This document shows, one piece after another, positions 6,948-16,211 of a DNA stretch of 64,000 nucleotides (position 1 is the first letter of the stretch; each line of letters begins with the position of its first letter). This DNA is from Silvimonas iriomotensis (GTDB taxonomy: Bacteria > Pseudomonadota > Gammaproteobacteria > Burkholderiales > Chitinibacteraceae). Under the pieces are notes generated by a model. It did not search any database. It was not told where the DNA came from and worked only from the letters and a program-made list of their open reading frames with translations. The stretch covers positions 310,001-374,000 of the forward strand of contig NZ_BMLX01000002.1 of NCBI RefSeq assembly GCF_014645535.1, in the 5' to 3' direction. The position numbers and the translations under genes are program-made.

Positions 6948-8620
6948 TGTGCGGCCTCCGCGCGGGTCTTGCCGGCGTAGACACGCTGCTTGAACGGGTC
7001 GATCCCGAGGCGGTCCACCACATCGATGAAATGTTCATCTTCGTGACGGGACTCCACGTAGACCTTGATGATCTCGTCGATCACGCCCGGGACATCATCC
7101 TGCGCGAACGACGGGCCAATCACCTTGCCCAGCGAAGCCGACGAACCCTGACGGCCGCCCAGCGAAATCTGGTACCACTCGCTGCCGCTCTTGTCGACGC
7201 CCAGGATACCGATGTGGCCCACATGGTGGTGACCACAGGAGTTCATACAGCCCGAAATATTGATATCCAGTTCCCCCAGATCAAACAGGTAATCCAGGTC
7301 ATCAAACTGGCGCTGGATGCCTTCGGCAATGGGGATGGACTTGGCATTGGCCAGCGAGCAGAAATCACCGCCCGGGCAGCAGACGATGTCGGTCAGCAGA
7401 CCGATGTTCGGCGTGGCAAAACCAATGGCTTTGGCCTTTTCCCACAGCGCAAACAGATCGCTCTGTTTCACGTACGGCAGGATCAGGTTCTGTTCGTGCG
7501 AGACGCGCACTTCACCCAGGCTGTAGGCGTCGGCCAGGTCGGCCACGGCATCCAGTTGTGCGTCGGTGGCGTCACCCGGGGCCACGCCAGTTTTCTTCAG
7601 CGACAGCGTGGCGGCGGCATAGCCCGGCTTTTTATGGCCGAACACATTGCGCTCTACCCAGCGGGCAAACGCCGGGTTGCTGGCCTTGGCGGCGAGGAAA
7701 GACGCATCGTCGCCCGGCAGGGTTTCATAGGCCGGATCAACAAAGAATCTGGCCACGCGGTTGATTTCGGCGTCGGTCAGCGTCATCGGGCCACCACGGG
7801 TGTGCTGCCACTCTTGCTCGACCTTGGCGCCAAACGCTTCCGGCGTCATGGCCTTGACCAGAATCTTGATACGCGCCTTGTACTTGTTGTCGCGACGGCC
7901 ATAGCGGTTGTACACACGCAGCACGGCATCGAGGTAAGACAACAGATCGTGCTTTTCCAGCCACGGCTTGATCAGCGCGCCGATGATCGGCGTACGGCCG
8001 AGGCCGCCGCCCACGTATACGGCAAAGCCGACTTCACCGGCTTCGTTCTTCTGCACGGTAATGCCGATGTCGTGCACCAGGATCGCGGCCCGGTCTTCCA
8101 CTGCGCCATTGACGGCAATCTTGAACTTGCGCGGCAGGTGGGCAAATTCCGGGTGGAAGGTAGACCACTGGCGGATGATCTCGCACCACGGGCGCGGATC
8201 AACCAGTTCATCGTGCGCCACGCCGGCGAACTGGTCACTGGTGGTGTTGCGGATACAGTTGCCGGAAGTCTGGATGGCGTGCATCTGCACGGTAGACAGA
8301 TCAGCCAGGATTTGCGGCACGTTTTCCAGCGCCGGCCAGTTGAACTGGATGTTCTGGCGCGTGGTGAAGTGGCCGTAGCCGCGATCGTATTTGCGGGCAA
8401 TCTGCGCCAGCATCCGCACCTGGCGGCTGTTGAGTTCGCCGTACGGCACCGCAACGCGCAGCATAGGCGCATGGCGCTGGATATACAGACCGTTCTGCAG
8501 ACGCAGCGGGCGGAATTCGTCTTCCGTCAGTTCTCCGGTCAGATAACGGCGGGTTTGATCGCGGAACTGCGCTACGCGCTGATCCACGATTTTCTGGTCA
8601 AAATCGTCGTAAACGTACAT
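6944..8620 (-). CDS. Siroheme/4Fe-4S nitrite or sulfite reductase
   Basis: Six-electron reductase of the sulfite/nitrite reductase superfamily, probably assimilatory sulfite reduction. The siroheme-[4Fe-4S] ligands are visible as C-X5-C in VCCPGGDFCSLAN and C-X3-C in SGCMNSCGHHHVG. The ferredoxin-like half domains include QNGLYIQRHAPMLRVAVPYG and GHFTTRQNIQFNWP. The frame is open to an ATG at 8662, but family members begin with M-Y-x-Y-D, which puts the start at 8620 (558 residues). There is no flavoprotein subunit nearby. Sulfite and nitrite cannot be told apart by eye; the DUF934 partner favours sulfite. Confidence 0.9.
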   Translation of the reverse strand: MYVYDDFDQKIVDQRVAQFRDQTRRYLTGELTEDEFRPLRLQNGLYIQRHAPMLRVAVPYGELNSRQVRMLAQIARKYDRGYGHFTTRQNIQFNWPALENVPQILADLSTVQMHAIQTSGNCIRNTTSDQFAGVAHDELVDPRPWCEIIRQWSTFHPEFAHLPRKFKIAVNGAVEDRAAILVHDIGITVQKNEAGEVGFAVYVGGGLGRTPIIGALIKPWLEKHDLLSYLDAVLRVYNRYGRRDNKYKARIKILVKAMTPEAFGAKVEQEWQHTRGGPMTLTDAEINRVARFFVDPAYETLPGDDASFLAAKASNPAFARWVERNVFGHKKPGYAAATLSLKKTGVAPGDATDAQLDAVADLADAYSLGEVRVSHEQNLILPYVKQSDLFALWEKAKAIGFATPNIGLLTDIVCCPGGDFCSLANAKSIPIAEGIQRQFDDLDYLFDLGELDINISGCMNSCGHHHVGHIGILGVDKSGSEWYQISLGGRQGSSASLGKVIGPSFAQDDVPGVIDEIIKVYVESRHEDEHFIDVVDRLGIDPFKQRVYAGKTRAEAAQ

Positions 8621-9172
8621 GCAAGCCACTGCCATTGTGTATTTAGCGTAATCCGTGATCATACCAGCGCAGGTTTTGCACCAGAAGATTGTTTTAAGCT
8701 ATTGAAATCGTGAGGTGGAATATAAAAAAGGCTTATCGGTTTTATGGATAAGCGCTAACGCGAGATCGCCCCACCGTCAGGCTGAATGCCGCGCTGCAGC
8801 CGCCAACAGGAGGGTTGAGGATTTTTCCGGCGGCGGCACGGCCTGCATCATGGCTGGATCCGGTCTCAGGCCGGAAAGACGGGCCAATTGCAAAGCAGGC
8901 GGCGGCTGCCCACAAACCTAGCCACTGTAGCCGCAATACGTGAGCCCTTTTCCGGGCACCGAACCCACGCCTTGTCAGCGTTGTTTTTACCCCCGCATGC
9001 GGAACACTCCTGATGCCCGCCAGCCTTGATTTTCGTTAGCATCGCGCCCATATACGGAACACCCCGTCCGCGCGTGGTCACAAGCCGCTGCGCGGGATCG
9101 ATTCCAACAAAGCGTCCGCCGTGAATACACCGGCAGTGATGCCCGAGCCACCCGTTCAGGTAAGCATCTGTC
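8621..9172. other. Intergenic region between divergent reductase and pepN genes
   Basis: About 550 bp without a convincing gene. It holds the dyad at 8731-8753, an A/T-rich stretch (8700-8750) suited to the reductase promoter, and a GC-rich part (8760-9170) with short self-complementary stretches such as GGCCTG (8838-8843) and CAGGCC. No clear sigma-70 promoter for pepN was found. Confidence 0.6.
8731..8753. promoter_or_regulatory. Dyad GCTTATC-N9-GATAAGC upstream of the siroheme reductase
   Basis: Perfect 7-bp inverted repeat with a 9-bp centre, about 110-130 bp before the reductase start. Size and spacing resemble an operator for a dimeric regulator of the LysR type (CysB or a relative), which normally controls sulfur assimilation. 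No such regulator gene is adjacent. Confidence 0.5.
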
Positions 9173-11815
9173 ATGCAAGAACAACGTCAAGCCATTCAGC
9201 GTCTGGATTACACCCCGCCCCCGTTCCTGATCGACCGTGTCGATCTGACCTTTGAACTGGAAGAAACCAATACCCGCGTGTTGTCCCGCCTGGTGCTCAA
9301 GCGCAATCCGGCCCACCCGGACGCCCATGCCCCGCTGGTGCTCAACGGTGAAGAACTCACCCTGGAAAGCATCAAGCTGGATGGCAAGACGCTGGATGCC
9401 GGCGAATTTGTGCTGGCCGATACCAGCCTGACCATCCCGACCCTGCCTGACGAGTGCATTCTGGAAATCGCCACGCGCATCAATCCGCTGGCCAATACCG
9501 CGCTCTCCGGCCTGTATGTGTCCAACGGCAACTTCTTTACGCAGTGCGAGGCCGAGGGCTTCCGCCGCATTACCTGGTATCTGGATCGCCCGGATGTCAT
9601 GGCCAAGTTCACCACCACCATCATTGCCGACAAAACCCGCTACCCGGTGCTGCTGGGCAACGGTAACCGTGTTGATCAAGGCCAGATGGACCGCAATCGC
9701 CACTGGGTGAAGTGGGTCGATCCGTTCAAGAAGCCGGCGTACCTGTTTGCGCTGGTCGCCGGCAAGCTGGTGGTTCTGGCCGACCGCCACACCACGGCCA
9801 GCGGCAAGAACGTGAATGTCGAAGTCTGGGTTGAGCCGGGCGATGTAGAGAAATGCCACCACGCGCTGGCCTCGGCCAAGGCCGCCATGAAGTGGGACGA
9901 AGAACGCTTTGGCCTGGAATACGATCTGGATACCTACATGATCGTGGCCGTGAGCGACTTCAACATGGGCGCCATGGAAAACAAGGGCCTGAACATTTTC
10001 AACACCAAGTACGTGCTGGCCCGCCCCGAGACCGCCACGGACGTGGACTTTGACGGCATTGAAGCCGTGGTCGGCCATGAGTACTTCCACAACTGGACCG
10101 GCAACCGCGTCACCTGCCGCGACTGGTTCCAGCTCTCGCTCAAGGAAGGCCTGACGGTGTTCCGCGATCAGGAGTTCTCCAGCGATATCGGCAGCCGCGC
10201 CGTACAGCGTATCGGCAACGTGCGCACGCTGCGCGAGTACCAGTTCCCGGAAGATGCCGGCCCGCAGGCCCACCCGGTACGTCCTGATTCTTACCTTGAA
10301 ATCAACAACTTCTACACGGCCACCGTGTACGAAAAAGGCTCTGAAGTTGTCCGCATGATCTACACCCTGGCGGGGCAGGAAGGCTTTCGCAAAGGGATGG
10401 ACCTTTACTTCAAGCGTCACGATGGCCAGGCCGTCACCTGCGATGATTTCGTCGCCGCCATGGCCGACGCCAACCAACTGGATCTGACCCAGTTCAAGCG
10501 CTGGTACAGCCAGTCCGGCACACCGCGTCTGGATGTGGAAGGCGTCTACGACGCCGCCGCCCAGACCTTCACGCTGACCGTGCAGCAAAGCTGCCCCGCC
10601 ACCCCGGGCCAGCCGGAAAAACAGCCCTACCTGATCCCGTTTGCGCTGGGGCTGATTGACCGCGTGACCGGGGCCGAACTGCCGCTGACGCTGCAAGGCG
10701 AAACCGCGCCGGGCGCCACCAGCCGCGTGCTGCACCTGAAAGAAGCGACCGAACGCCTGGTGTTTACCGGCGTGGCCAGCCACCCGGTACCGTCCCTGCT
10801 GCGTGACTTCTCTGCCCCGGTCAAACTGGACTACCCGTACACCGACGACGATCTGGTGTTCCTGATCGCCAACGACACAGACCCGTTCGCCCGTTGGGAA
10901 GCGGCCAATACCTATTTGACGCGCCTGTTGCTGCAGCGCTACCAGCAAGACGGTGGCAGCAGTGCAGCGCCGGCACAACTGGTTGCGGCATTTGACAAGC
11001 TGCTCACGCAGGATCGCCTTGACCCGGCGCTGGTGGCACTGATGCTGCAACTGCCCAGCGAGCAATTCCTGTTTGAATCGCTGTCTGATGTTGACCCGAG
11101 CCGTCTGCACGCGGTGCGCCAGTCGCTCAAGCAATCGCTGGCCCGTGAACTGCGCGGCCCGCTGCTGGCTACGTATCAACGCCTGCACAGCACCGAGCCT
11201 TATGTGTACAACGCCGCCGAAGCCGGTCGTCGCAGCCTGCAGAATGTCGCGCTCGATTACCTTTCCGAGCTGGACGAGCCGCGCATTACCGAACTCTTGA
11301 CCAACCAATACCGTCACGCCGACAACATGACCGACAAGCTGGCGGCGTTGTCTGCATTCAGCCAGCGTGAAGGCGGTGATCAGTATCTGGCCGACTTTGC
11401 CAGCATGTGGCAGGACGATCCGCTGGTGATGGACAAATGGTTCACGCTGCAAGCGCTGTCAGACCGCCCGGGCGCGCTGGCCCGTGTGCAGCAATTGATG
11501 AACCACCCGGCGTTTGCCATGACCAACCCGAACAAGGTGCGTGCGCTGATTACCGCGTTCTGCAACCGCAATCTGGCCAGTTTCCATGCGGCCGACGGGT
11601 ACGGTTATGCCTTTGCCGCTGATCGCGTACTGGAACTGGACAAGATCAACCCGCAGATCGCCGCACGTCTGGCCGCGTGCTTCAACCGCTGGACGCGGGT
11701 GGAACCCAAGCGCCGCGCCATGATGAAGGCCGAACTGGAACGCGTGGCCGCACAAGCGGGCTTGTCGTCGGATACTTACGAGATCGTGTCCAAGGCGCTG
11801 CAAGCCGGCGACTGA
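9173..11815 (+). CDS. pepN: Aminopeptidase N (M1 family)
   Basis: Cytoplasmic zinc aminopeptidase of 880 residues, the usual length for bacterial PepN. The exopeptidase motif is MGAMENKGLNIFN and the zinc site is HEYFHNWTGNR, with the third ligand in LKEGLTVFRDQEF. The N-terminal beta domain (from RLDYTPPPFLI), thermolysin-like domain and helical C-terminal domain are all present. It removes N-terminal residues from peptides in protein turnover. It is transcribed alone, with a strong hairpin behind it. Confidence 0.97.
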   Translation: MQEQRQAIQRLDYTPPPFLIDRVDLTFELEETNTRVLSRLVLKRNPAHPDAHAPLVLNGEELTLESIKLDGKTLDAGEFVLADTSLTIPTLPDECILEIATRINPLANTALSGLYVSNGNFFTQCEAEGFRRITWYLDRPDVMAKFTTTIIADKTRYPVLLGNGNRVDQGQMDRNRHWVKWVDPFKKPAYLFALVAGKLVVLADRHTTASGKNVNVEVWVEPGDVEKCHHALASAKAAMKWDEERFGLEYDLDTYMIVAVSDFNMGAMENKGLNIFNTKYVLARPETATDVDFDGIEAVVGHEYFHNWTGNRVTCRDWFQLSLKEGLTVFRDQEFSSDIGSRAVQRIGNVRTLREYQFPEDAGPQAHPVRPDSYLEINNFYTATVYEKGSEVVRMIYTLAGQEGFRKGMDLYFKRHDGQAVTCDDFVAAMADANQLDLTQFKRWYSQSGTPRLDVEGVYDAAAQTFTLTVQQSCPATPGQPEKQPYLIPFALGLIDRVTGAELPLTLQGETAPGATSRVLHLKEATERLVFTGVASHPVPSLLRDFSAPVKLDYPYTDDDLVFLIANDTDPFARWEAANTYLTRLLLQRYQQDGGSSAAPAQLVAAFDKLLTQDRLDPALVALMLQLPSEQFLFESLSDVDPSRLHAVRQSLKQSLARELRGPLLATYQRLHSTEPYVYNAAEAGRRSLQNVALDYLSELDEPRITELLTNQYRHADNMTDKLAALSAFSQREGGDQYLADFASMWQDDPLVMDKWFTLQALSDRPGALARVQQLMNHPAFAMTNPNKVRALITAFCNRNLASFHAADGYGYAFAADRVLELDKINPQIAARLAACFNRWTRVEPKRRAMMKAELERVAAQAGLSSDTYEIVSKALQAGD

Positions 11816-11821
11816 TCCCGC

Positions 11822-11857
11822 GCAGCCGGCCACCGGCATTTGCTGGCGGCCGGCTGC
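11822..11857 (+). terminator. Strong hairpin after pepN
   Basis: Perfect 10-bp arms GCAGCCGGCC and GGCCGGCTGC around a 16-nt loop, beginning 7 bp after the pepN stop codon. There is no T tract, so it may act as a 3'-end stabiliser rather than an intrinsic terminator. Confidence 0.5.
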
Positions 11858-12080
11858 ACCGGATTGGTTCACGCAGGCATACAAACAACACCGCCGTCTG
11901 GCTGTACGCTGATCTGGTTCACAGCGGCAAGCAAAACGGCTATTTTGCACTTGCATAAAACTGCTGGACGGGTGCCTCAACGGCGGCACCGGTTAACTGC
12001 ATTTTTTGCGTTTTTTCATAAACATCAACAAGATAAAGTTGTGGTTACGTCGTTGAACTTACCCGGAATTCTGCCACGTC

Positions 12081-12671
12081 ATGGTCAAGAAGCGTTTTGA
12101 AGACACGCGTGAGCATCTGCTCGCAATTGGTGAACAAATCATCCTCGGCAAAGGTTTTGCCGCGGTGGGTCTTGCTGAAATCCTGGCCACGGCCGACGTT
12201 CCCAAGGGTTCGTTCTACCACTACTTTGCTTCCAAAGAAGCCTATGGCGTTGCCCTGCTGGAACGCTATTTCGCCAATTACCTGGAAGACGCCAAGCTGC
12301 GCCTGAACGCCCCGCAAGGCACCGCGCACGATCATCTGGTCGAGTTCTTTGATGCCTGGCAGGGCAAGTCCTGTGGCAATACCGTGCCCTGTCTGGTGGT
12401 GAAACTGGCCGCCGAAGTGGCCGACTTGTCAGACACCATGCGCGCTGCGCTGCAAAGCGGCTGTAACCACATCGTGGCCGCGCTGGAACGCACCGTGGCC
12501 AAGGGGCAGGACGCAGGCGACATCAACAAGCAGCAACCGGCCGAAGCCTTGGCGCTGGCCATTTACGAAATGTGGCTGGGTGCCAGCCTGATGACCAAAC
12601 TGCGCCGCGATCGTGTCCCGCTGGAAACCGCCATGGCGGTCACCAAACAGTTGATTGTACCTGCGGCTTGA
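12081..12671 (+). CDS. nemR: TetR-family repressor NemR
   Basis: Redox/electrophile-sensing repressor, 196 residues. The N-terminal HTH reads DTREHLLAIGEQ ... ADVPKGSFYHYFASKEAYGVALLER, very close to E. coli NemR. In E. coli a reactive cysteine (Cys106) and a lysine (Lys175) form the hypochlorite switch; the matching residues here are Cys104 (in TVPCLVVKL) and Lys173 (in GASLMTKL). The second E. coli cysteine (Cys116, in AEVCDLS) is alanine here. The next gene on the strand is the nemA-like reductase, which NemR controls in E. coli. Confidence 0.88.
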   Translation: MVKKRFEDTREHLLAIGEQIILGKGFAAVGLAEILATADVPKGSFYHYFASKEAYGVALLERYFANYLEDAKLRLNAPQGTAHDHLVEFFDAWQGKSCGNTVPCLVVKLAAEVADLSDTMRAALQSGCNHIVAALERTVAKGQDAGDINKQQPAEALALAIYEMWLGASLMTKLRRDRVPLETAMAVTKQLIVPAA

Positions 12672-13017
12672 GGTCGCCACCCCTTCGTCATTCCGGCGAA
12701 GGCCGGCATCCAGGTTGTGTATGTCTGTACCGAAGGCGCTGCAGGTGGTTTGCGTGGCAAAGCCCGTTACGGCGGGCGTACTGGATTCCTGGCTGCGCAG
12801 GAATGACGAGTCTGGTGAGGATACGGCCTTCGCGTTTCCCCGGTCTTGCATGACGGCCTCACAAGCGGCTAACTCCGGAACACATTTTAAGTACCGGCAA
12901 ACACAAAAAATAATTGACCGGTCTAATTGAAATCCATCAGCCTGGCGCGCATCTAAAACGCCACAAGATACCCCACCCCGGTTTCTACACACCTCCCCTT
13001 CTACAAAAGGAAGTCTC
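12672..13017. repeat. nemR-nemA intergenic region with paired inverted dispersed repeats
   Basis: 12686-12713 (CGTCATTCCGGCGAAGG...ATCCAG) and 12781-12808 (CTGGATTCCTGG...GGAATGACG) are opposite-facing copies of one repeat separated by 67 bp. The same element recurs at 19936-19963 and in the 20365-20538 tandem array. The remainder is nemA promoter DNA. Short frames through it encode only the repeat and are not genes. Confidence 0.75.
12914..12925. promoter_or_regulatory. Candidate NemR operator
   Basis: The palindrome GACCGGTC (12916-12923), flanked as TTGACCGGTCTA within an A/T-rich stretch, lies 95 bp before the nemA start. TetR-family repressors bind such short symmetric sites, and NemR is encoded just upstream. 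Confidence 0.5.
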
Positions 13018-14118
13018 ATGTCTCTGGATAAACTGCTCACGCCGGTCAAGGTCGGCCATGTTGAACTGGCCAACCGCCTGGCCATGGCGCCGCTGACCCG
13101 CTCGCGCGCCAGCAAGCCGGGCGAAAACCCGACTGAACTGAACGCCACCTACTACGCGCAGCGCGCCACCGCGGGCCTGATCGTGACCGAGGCTACCCAG
13201 ATTTCGCAGCAAGGCCAGGGCTACGCCTGGACGCCGGGTATCTATACCGATGCGCAAGAAGCCGGCTGGAAGAACGTGGTAGAAGGCGTGCACGCCAAGG
13301 GCGGCAAGCTCTCGCTGCAACTGTGGCACGTGGGCCGGATCTCCCACCGGTTGCTGCAACCCAATGGCCAGGCACCGGTCTCGGCCAGCGCCATCCAGGC
13401 ATCGAACTCCACTTGCTTTGTGGTGCAGGAAGATGGCACCCCGGCCACCGTGCCGTGCGATGCCCCGCGCGCACTGGAAACCGCTGAACTGCCAGGCATT
13501 GTGGCCAGTTACGTCGCCGCGACCCAACGCGCCAAACGCGCCGGTTTTGATTTTGTCGAAATCCACTCCGCCAACGGCTACCTGCTGCATCAATTCCTGG
13601 CCACTGGCACCAACCAGCGCACCGACCAATACGGCGGCAACCTGGAAAACCGCGCCCGCCTGCTGCTGGAAGTCCTGGACGCCGTGGTTGCAGAAATCGG
13701 CGCTGACAAGGTTGGCGTCCGTCTTTCCCCGGCGTTCCCGGGCCACGACATCACCGATAGCGAATCCGAAGCCATGACGCTGTATCTGGCCACCGAATTC
13801 AGCAAACGCGGCATTGCCTATCTGCACATTGCCGAGCCGGACTGGGTGGGCGGCAAGCCGCTGTCTGACGAATTCCGCCGTGGCATCCGCCAGAACTTCA
13901 CCGGCGCCATCATCACCTGCGGCGGCTATACCGCCGAAAGCGGCGAAGCCCGCCTGGCCGAAGGCGTGGCCGATGTGATTGGCTATGGCCGTCCGTTCAT
14001 CGCCAACCCGGATCTGGTCGAACGCTTCCGCCAGGGCGCCGCACTGAATGCGCCGGATCAATCCACCTTCTACGGTGGCGCAGAAAAGGGTTACACCGAC
14101 TACCCCTTCCTGGGCTAA
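13018..14118 (+). CDS. nemA: N-ethylmaleimide reductase-type Old Yellow Enzyme
   Basis: FMN-dependent ene-reductase of 366 residues that uses NAD(P)H to reduce electrophilic alkenes, maleimides and quinones. It follows the OYE pattern: NRLAMAPLTRSRA, GLIVTEATQIS, the substrate-binding pair His/Asn in IHSANGYLLHQFL, NQRTDQYGG, and the C-terminal FYGGAEKGYTDYPFLG shared with NemA. E. coli NemA has His-His at the binding pair; here it is His-Asn. AAGGA precedes the ATG. The gene follows nemR, so induction by electrophiles is expected. Confidence 0.93.
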   Translation: MSLDKLLTPVKVGHVELANRLAMAPLTRSRASKPGENPTELNATYYAQRATAGLIVTEATQISQQGQGYAWTPGIYTDAQEAGWKNVVEGVHAKGGKLSLQLWHVGRISHRLLQPNGQAPVSASAIQASNSTCFVVQEDGTPATVPCDAPRALETAELPGIVASYVAATQRAKRAGFDFVEIHSANGYLLHQFLATGTNQRTDQYGGNLENRARLLLEVLDAVVAEIGADKVGVRLSPAFPGHDITDSESEAMTLYLATEFSKRGIAYLHIAEPDWVGGKPLSDEFRRGIRQNFTGAIITCGGYTAESGEARLAEGVADVIGYGRPFIANPDLVERFRQGAALNAPDQSTFYGGAEKGYTDYPFLG

Positions 14119-14131
14119 CCCACCCGCTCCT

Positions 14132-14221
14132 CCTGGCCGGCCGCTGTTCATGTGGCCGGAAACACCGTCCAGTGCCGTTTTTTCCAGCCCCGGAAAACTG
14201 CGGTCTGGCGGTGTTTTTTTA
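14132..14221 (+). terminator. Hairpins after nemA
   Basis: GGCCGGCC...GGCCGG (about 14138-14160) is followed by a second weak stem ending in GGTGTTTTTTT (about 14195-14220). Together they probably end the nemA transcript. Confidence 0.4.
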
Positions 14222-14339
14222 TGTCTTGTCTGGCGTTGATCCGGTTTTTGAGCAAAAGACCACAAGCCAGGCACTATCCCCAATCGAACCGAGGCCGCCA
14301 GTTCGCGTAGAATCCACTTTTACGCTCAAGGAATGCTTC

Positions 14340-15149
14340 ATGTACCAGGTTATTGCTTCCGATCTCGACGGCACCTTGCTGAACGCCGATCACATGGTAG
14401 ATGCCTACACGGCAGAAACCCTGCGTCTGTTGCAGGCGCAAGGGGTGCATTTTGTGATCGCTACCGGCCGTCATTACCTGGATGTGCGCGGCATTCGTGA
14501 CGTACTGGGCGTGCGCGCGTATCTGATTACTTCCAACGGCGCGCGCGTGCATGACTGGGATAACCGCCTTGTCTATGCCGAAAACCTGGAGCCGGAAGTC
14601 GCCCGCCAGTTGCTGCAGCCCGAGTTCTCTGAAGGCACGCACCTGAACGTGTATCTGGACGAACAATGGCTGGCCGGTTCCCAGGCGCAATGGCTGGCTG
14701 ACCTGCATCAGGATTCGGGCTTTAGCTATGAACTGGCCGACCTGCCCAACCACAGCGGCGAAGGCATTGCCAAGGTGCTGTACATTGGCGAGCACGAACA
14801 CCTGCTGACCGTTGAAGAAAAACTGATCGAGCGCTTTGGCGACGAGTTGTACGTGACGTTCTCCATGCCCGATTGCCTTGAAGTGATGGCGCCGACCGTC
14901 TCCAAGGGCCATGCGCTGACTGCGGTGCTGGCCGAACTGGGCATCTCTGCCGCCGACTGTATTGCCTTTGGCGATGGCCCCAATGATATCCAGCTGCTGC
15001 AAACTGCCGGTCACCCGTTTGTGATGGGTAACGCCAACCCCCGCCTGACCGACGCCCTGCCCCACGTGCCGCAGATTGGCACCAATACCGAAGCCGGTGT
15101 GGCGCATCAGCTGCGCAAGCTGTTTCACATGGCCGAGCCGAAAAACTGA
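14340..15149 (+). CDS. HAD-superfamily (Cof/YigL-type) phosphatase
   Basis: Cytoplasmic Mg-dependent phosphatase of 269 residues. It begins MYQVIASDLDGTLLNADH, with the two nucleophile/acid aspartates of HAD motif I. Motif II lies in ATGRHYLDV / ITSNGARVHD, the motif III lysine is in TVSKGHAL, and motif IV is FGDGPNDIQLL. The line-up with E. coli YigL (sugar phosphates and pyridoxal phosphate) is close along its whole length, including CLEVMAxxVSKGHAL. AAGGA supports the ATG at 14340; the frame is open further upstream. Confidence 0.88.
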   Translation: MYQVIASDLDGTLLNADHMVDAYTAETLRLLQAQGVHFVIATGRHYLDVRGIRDVLGVRAYLITSNGARVHDWDNRLVYAENLEPEVARQLLQPEFSEGTHLNVYLDEQWLAGSQAQWLADLHQDSGFSYELADLPNHSGEGIAKVLYIGEHEHLLTVEEKLIERFGDELYVTFSMPDCLEVMAPTVSKGHALTAVLAELGISAADCIAFGDGPNDIQLLQTAGHPFVMGNANPRLTDALPHVPQIGTNTEAGVAHQLRKLFHMAEPKN

Positions 15150-15166
15150 GGCCAGTCAGCAGTCGT

Positions 15167-15199
15167 AAAAAAAGGCGCGGAGATTTCCGCGCCTTTTTT
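15167..15199. terminator. Bidirectional terminator
   Basis: AAAAAAAGGCGCGG-AGATTT-CCGCGCCTTTTTT between the convergent phosphatase and carbonic anhydrase genes. Confidence 0.88.
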
Positions 15200-15221
15200 G
15201 TTTGCTGATCCAGCGTGCTGC

Positions 15222-15869
15222 TTACTCTGCCAGCGGTGCCACCAGTGAACGGAAGTTGCCGCTTGCAGCGTCATACTGGTGCAACTCGCCCTGTTCAATA
15301 TCGAAATACCAGCCAACGAGGAACAGCTTGCCCTGCGCAACGGCGTCAGCGATGAACGGGAAGCTCATCAGGTTATCCAGCGAGACGACGATGGCCGCCA
15401 TTTCACAGGCGCGGACTTGTTCATGCAGCGGTTTGTCGCCGTAGTTGTCCAGCACGTACTGGCGGGCGCTTTCTGCCATGCGTACCCAGCGGCCCACAAA
15501 GTTGGCTTCGGTCTTGGGGTTGTAGCCCTTGAGCAAGGCGCCAATGCCGCCACAGGACGAGTGTCCCAGCACGATGATGCGCTTGACCTGCAGATCACAA
15601 ACCGCAAATTCAATCGCAGAAGAGACGCCATGGTAGGTGCCGTCTTTTTCATACGGCGGGACGAGGTTGGCCACATTGCGCACCACAAACATGTCGCCAG
15701 GGTTGCAGTCGGTCAGCAGGGCCGGGTCAACGCGGGAGTCGGAACAGCCGATCACCAGCGAGGTGGGGCTTTGACCGCGCTTGAGCTGGTCAAAAAGACT
15801 GTTTTCCTGTCCGAAATACTTGCCCTGGAAGCGGTAAAAACCGTCAATCAGTTTTTTCAGTTCGTCCAT
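15222..15869 (-). CDS. can: Beta-class carbonic anhydrase
   Basis: Zinc enzyme interconverting CO2 and bicarbonate, 215 residues. Zinc ligands and the Asp/Arg dyad are visible in VIGCSDSRVDP and VLGHSSCGGIGAL. The segments VRNVANLVPPYEKDGTYHGVSSAIEFAV and VGWYFDIEQGELHQYDAASG are typical of the E. coli Can clade. GGAG just upstream supports the ATG at 15869. It is a single-gene unit. Confidence 0.95.
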   Translation of the reverse strand: MDELKKLIDGFYRFQGKYFGQENSLFDQLKRGQSPTSLVIGCSDSRVDPALLTDCNPGDMFVVRNVANLVPPYEKDGTYHGVSSAIEFAVCDLQVKRIIVLGHSSCGGIGALLKGYNPKTEANFVGRWVRMAESARQYVLDNYGDKPLHEQVRACEMAAIVVSLDNLMSFPFIADAVAQGKLFLVGWYFDIEQGELHQYDAASGNFRSLVAPLAE

Positions 15870-16211
15870 GCCATCTCCGTGGGTCAGGTACAAGGCGCCA
15901 GCTGGCGCAGCACATTTTGTCGACTGATTCTAACCGAGTCGTGTTTGAAACATGCCTGCAGCTCGCGCAAAAAATCCAAACATTCGTTCTTTTCTTATAC
16001 CCGGAATGGAATAAAACAGGGGGCTGCCGCGTTCTCTGTATGGCCGATCAAACGCCCGACAACCGGGCATTGGCGGCGCTTTTCCTTAACATTCAAAAAA
16101 ATTGAATAAATTAGCCAGAACTTTTCGCTGGCATGGCGTACCAACCCGCCGATATAGTGCTGCTCAACAGTCTTTTCTGATTATCCATTCACTGCTTGAG
16201 GTATCCGGACA
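15870..16211. other. Intergenic region between can and cytochrome b561
   Basis: 342 bp between divergent genes, becoming A/T-rich around 15955-16015 and 16080-16110. A -10-like GATATAGTG at 16151-16159 could serve the b561 operon. No coding signal is seen. Confidence 0.5.

Noticed and set aside
8866-9174. 102-codon minus-strand frame between reductase and pepN
   Set aside because: No ribosome site and no recognisable domain; it overlaps the pepN start and probable promoter.
8987-11452. 821-codon minus-strand frame opposite pepN
   Set aside because: Antisense artefact of GC-rich codon use; pepN on the plus strand has all M1 motifs.
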